This document shows positions 4,950 through 5,261 of a stretch of DNA of 5,261 nt, one piece after another. The notes beneath the pieces are model-generated. The model made no database searches. It saw nothing but the letters and a program-made list of their open reading frames with translations, and was not told where the DNA came from. Each line of letters opens with the position of its first letter. Position 1 is the stretch's first letter. Position numbers and translations under genes: made by a program. Origin of the DNA: JACRIK01 sp040753835 (GTDB lineage Bacteria; Planctomycetota; MHYJ01; JACQXL01); contig JBFMDM010000145.1 in NCBI GenBank assembly GCA_040753835.1, positions 1 to 5,261 of the forward strand, in the 5' to 3' direction.

Positions 4950-5261
4950 TTAGATTGATTTGTCAGGAAAGTATTCAGTCAGTTTAATCTCAATGCCTTT
5001 GATTTTGGTGTACTTAAGGGGTTGATGAACCGGATAGGAACGAATCTTTTCCTGGTAGTTAATACCACAGGCATCCAGAAAGGTCTTGCCGTTGACCAGG
5101 CCGAAGAGCCCGGGCTTGACTAATTTGATTGGTGAGGTAATCTCGCCTATCTGCCGGCTGACTGGCTCAAAGGCAATCTTTTTCATATCCGGGTCATAAT
5201 GGAGTTTCAGATACTTGCAATCTGTGGGCTTGACAAATTCATCATAGCAGACCCGGTTAAG
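4950..5261 (-). CDS. Unrecognised protein, C-terminal part only (cut by window edge)
   Basis: The minus-strand frame is open from the right edge of the window to a TAA at 4952-4950, giving at least 103 residues. An internal ATG at 5186-5184 would give 78 residues. The sequence upstream of it (LNRVCYDEFVKPTDCKYLKL and so on) reads like protein in the same frame, and no ribosome binding site precedes that ATG. The gene therefore most likely starts outside the window. The visible part is mixed alpha/beta in character, with Lys-rich strands, a central KTFLDACGI and a C-terminal KGIEIKLTEYFPDKSI. There is no membrane segment or signal peptide. I do not recognise the family. It is followed on the same strand, after the 22-nt array, by the 316-aa gene, so the two could share a transcript. 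Confidence 0.65.
   Translation of the reverse strand, partial: LNRVCYDEFVKPTDCKYLKLHYDPDMKKIAFEPVSRQIGEITSPIKLVKPGLFGLVNGKTFLDACGINYQEKIRSYPVHQPLKYTKIKGIEIKLTEYFPDKSI

Noticed and set aside
4637..4987. 116-codon plus-strand open frame through the 22-nt array
   Set aside because: A 22-nt period changes frame at every unit, the predicted peptide shows no domain character, it runs over the end of the minus-strand gene, and there is no ribosome binding site.

Overview
The window carries the bacterial rod-shape cluster mreB-mreC-mreD on the plus strand. It is preceded by a small one-pass membrane protein gene and followed by two unrecognised genes on the minus strand. The organism is a bacterium of moderate GC. 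The MreB phosphate-1 loop reads GTCNTLVCV, which I associate loosely with Planctomycetota/PVC-type or candidate-phylum MreB proteins. That placement is from memory and weak. The repeat-littered spacers fit an environmental lineage with a repeat-rich genome.

Layout: 2-397, small acidic protein with one C-terminal membrane helix. 506-1570, mreB behind a perfect Shine-Dalgarno. 1571-1671, spacer of short direct and inverted repeats. 1672-2670, mreC with a 67-residue low-complexity insert made partly of DNA repeats. 2671-2971, spacer holding a diverged copy of the last 13 codons plus stop of mreC, a hairpin, and a six-unit 24/23-nt tandem array. 2972-3490, mreD, whose start and stop codons both lie inside repeat motifs. 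3562-4512 (minus), an unrecognised 316-aa basic protein that carries a 71-bp palindromic element in frame. 4513-4949, a spacer with a promoter-like region, a G-quadruplex motif and a phase-perfect degenerate 22-nt tandem array. 4950-5261 (minus), the C-terminal part of a second unrecognised gene cut by the window edge.

MreB filaments, MreC and MreD form the inner-membrane scaffold that positions the elongation-type peptidoglycan synthase. The usual partners PBP2 (mrdA) and RodA do not follow mreD here. The most interesting non-gene signals are the 22-nt array (15 clear units without a single indel, with uneven conservation by column) and the palindromic repeats that appear to have been absorbed into coding sequence in at least two genes. 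I see no RNA genes, CRISPR array or transposase.
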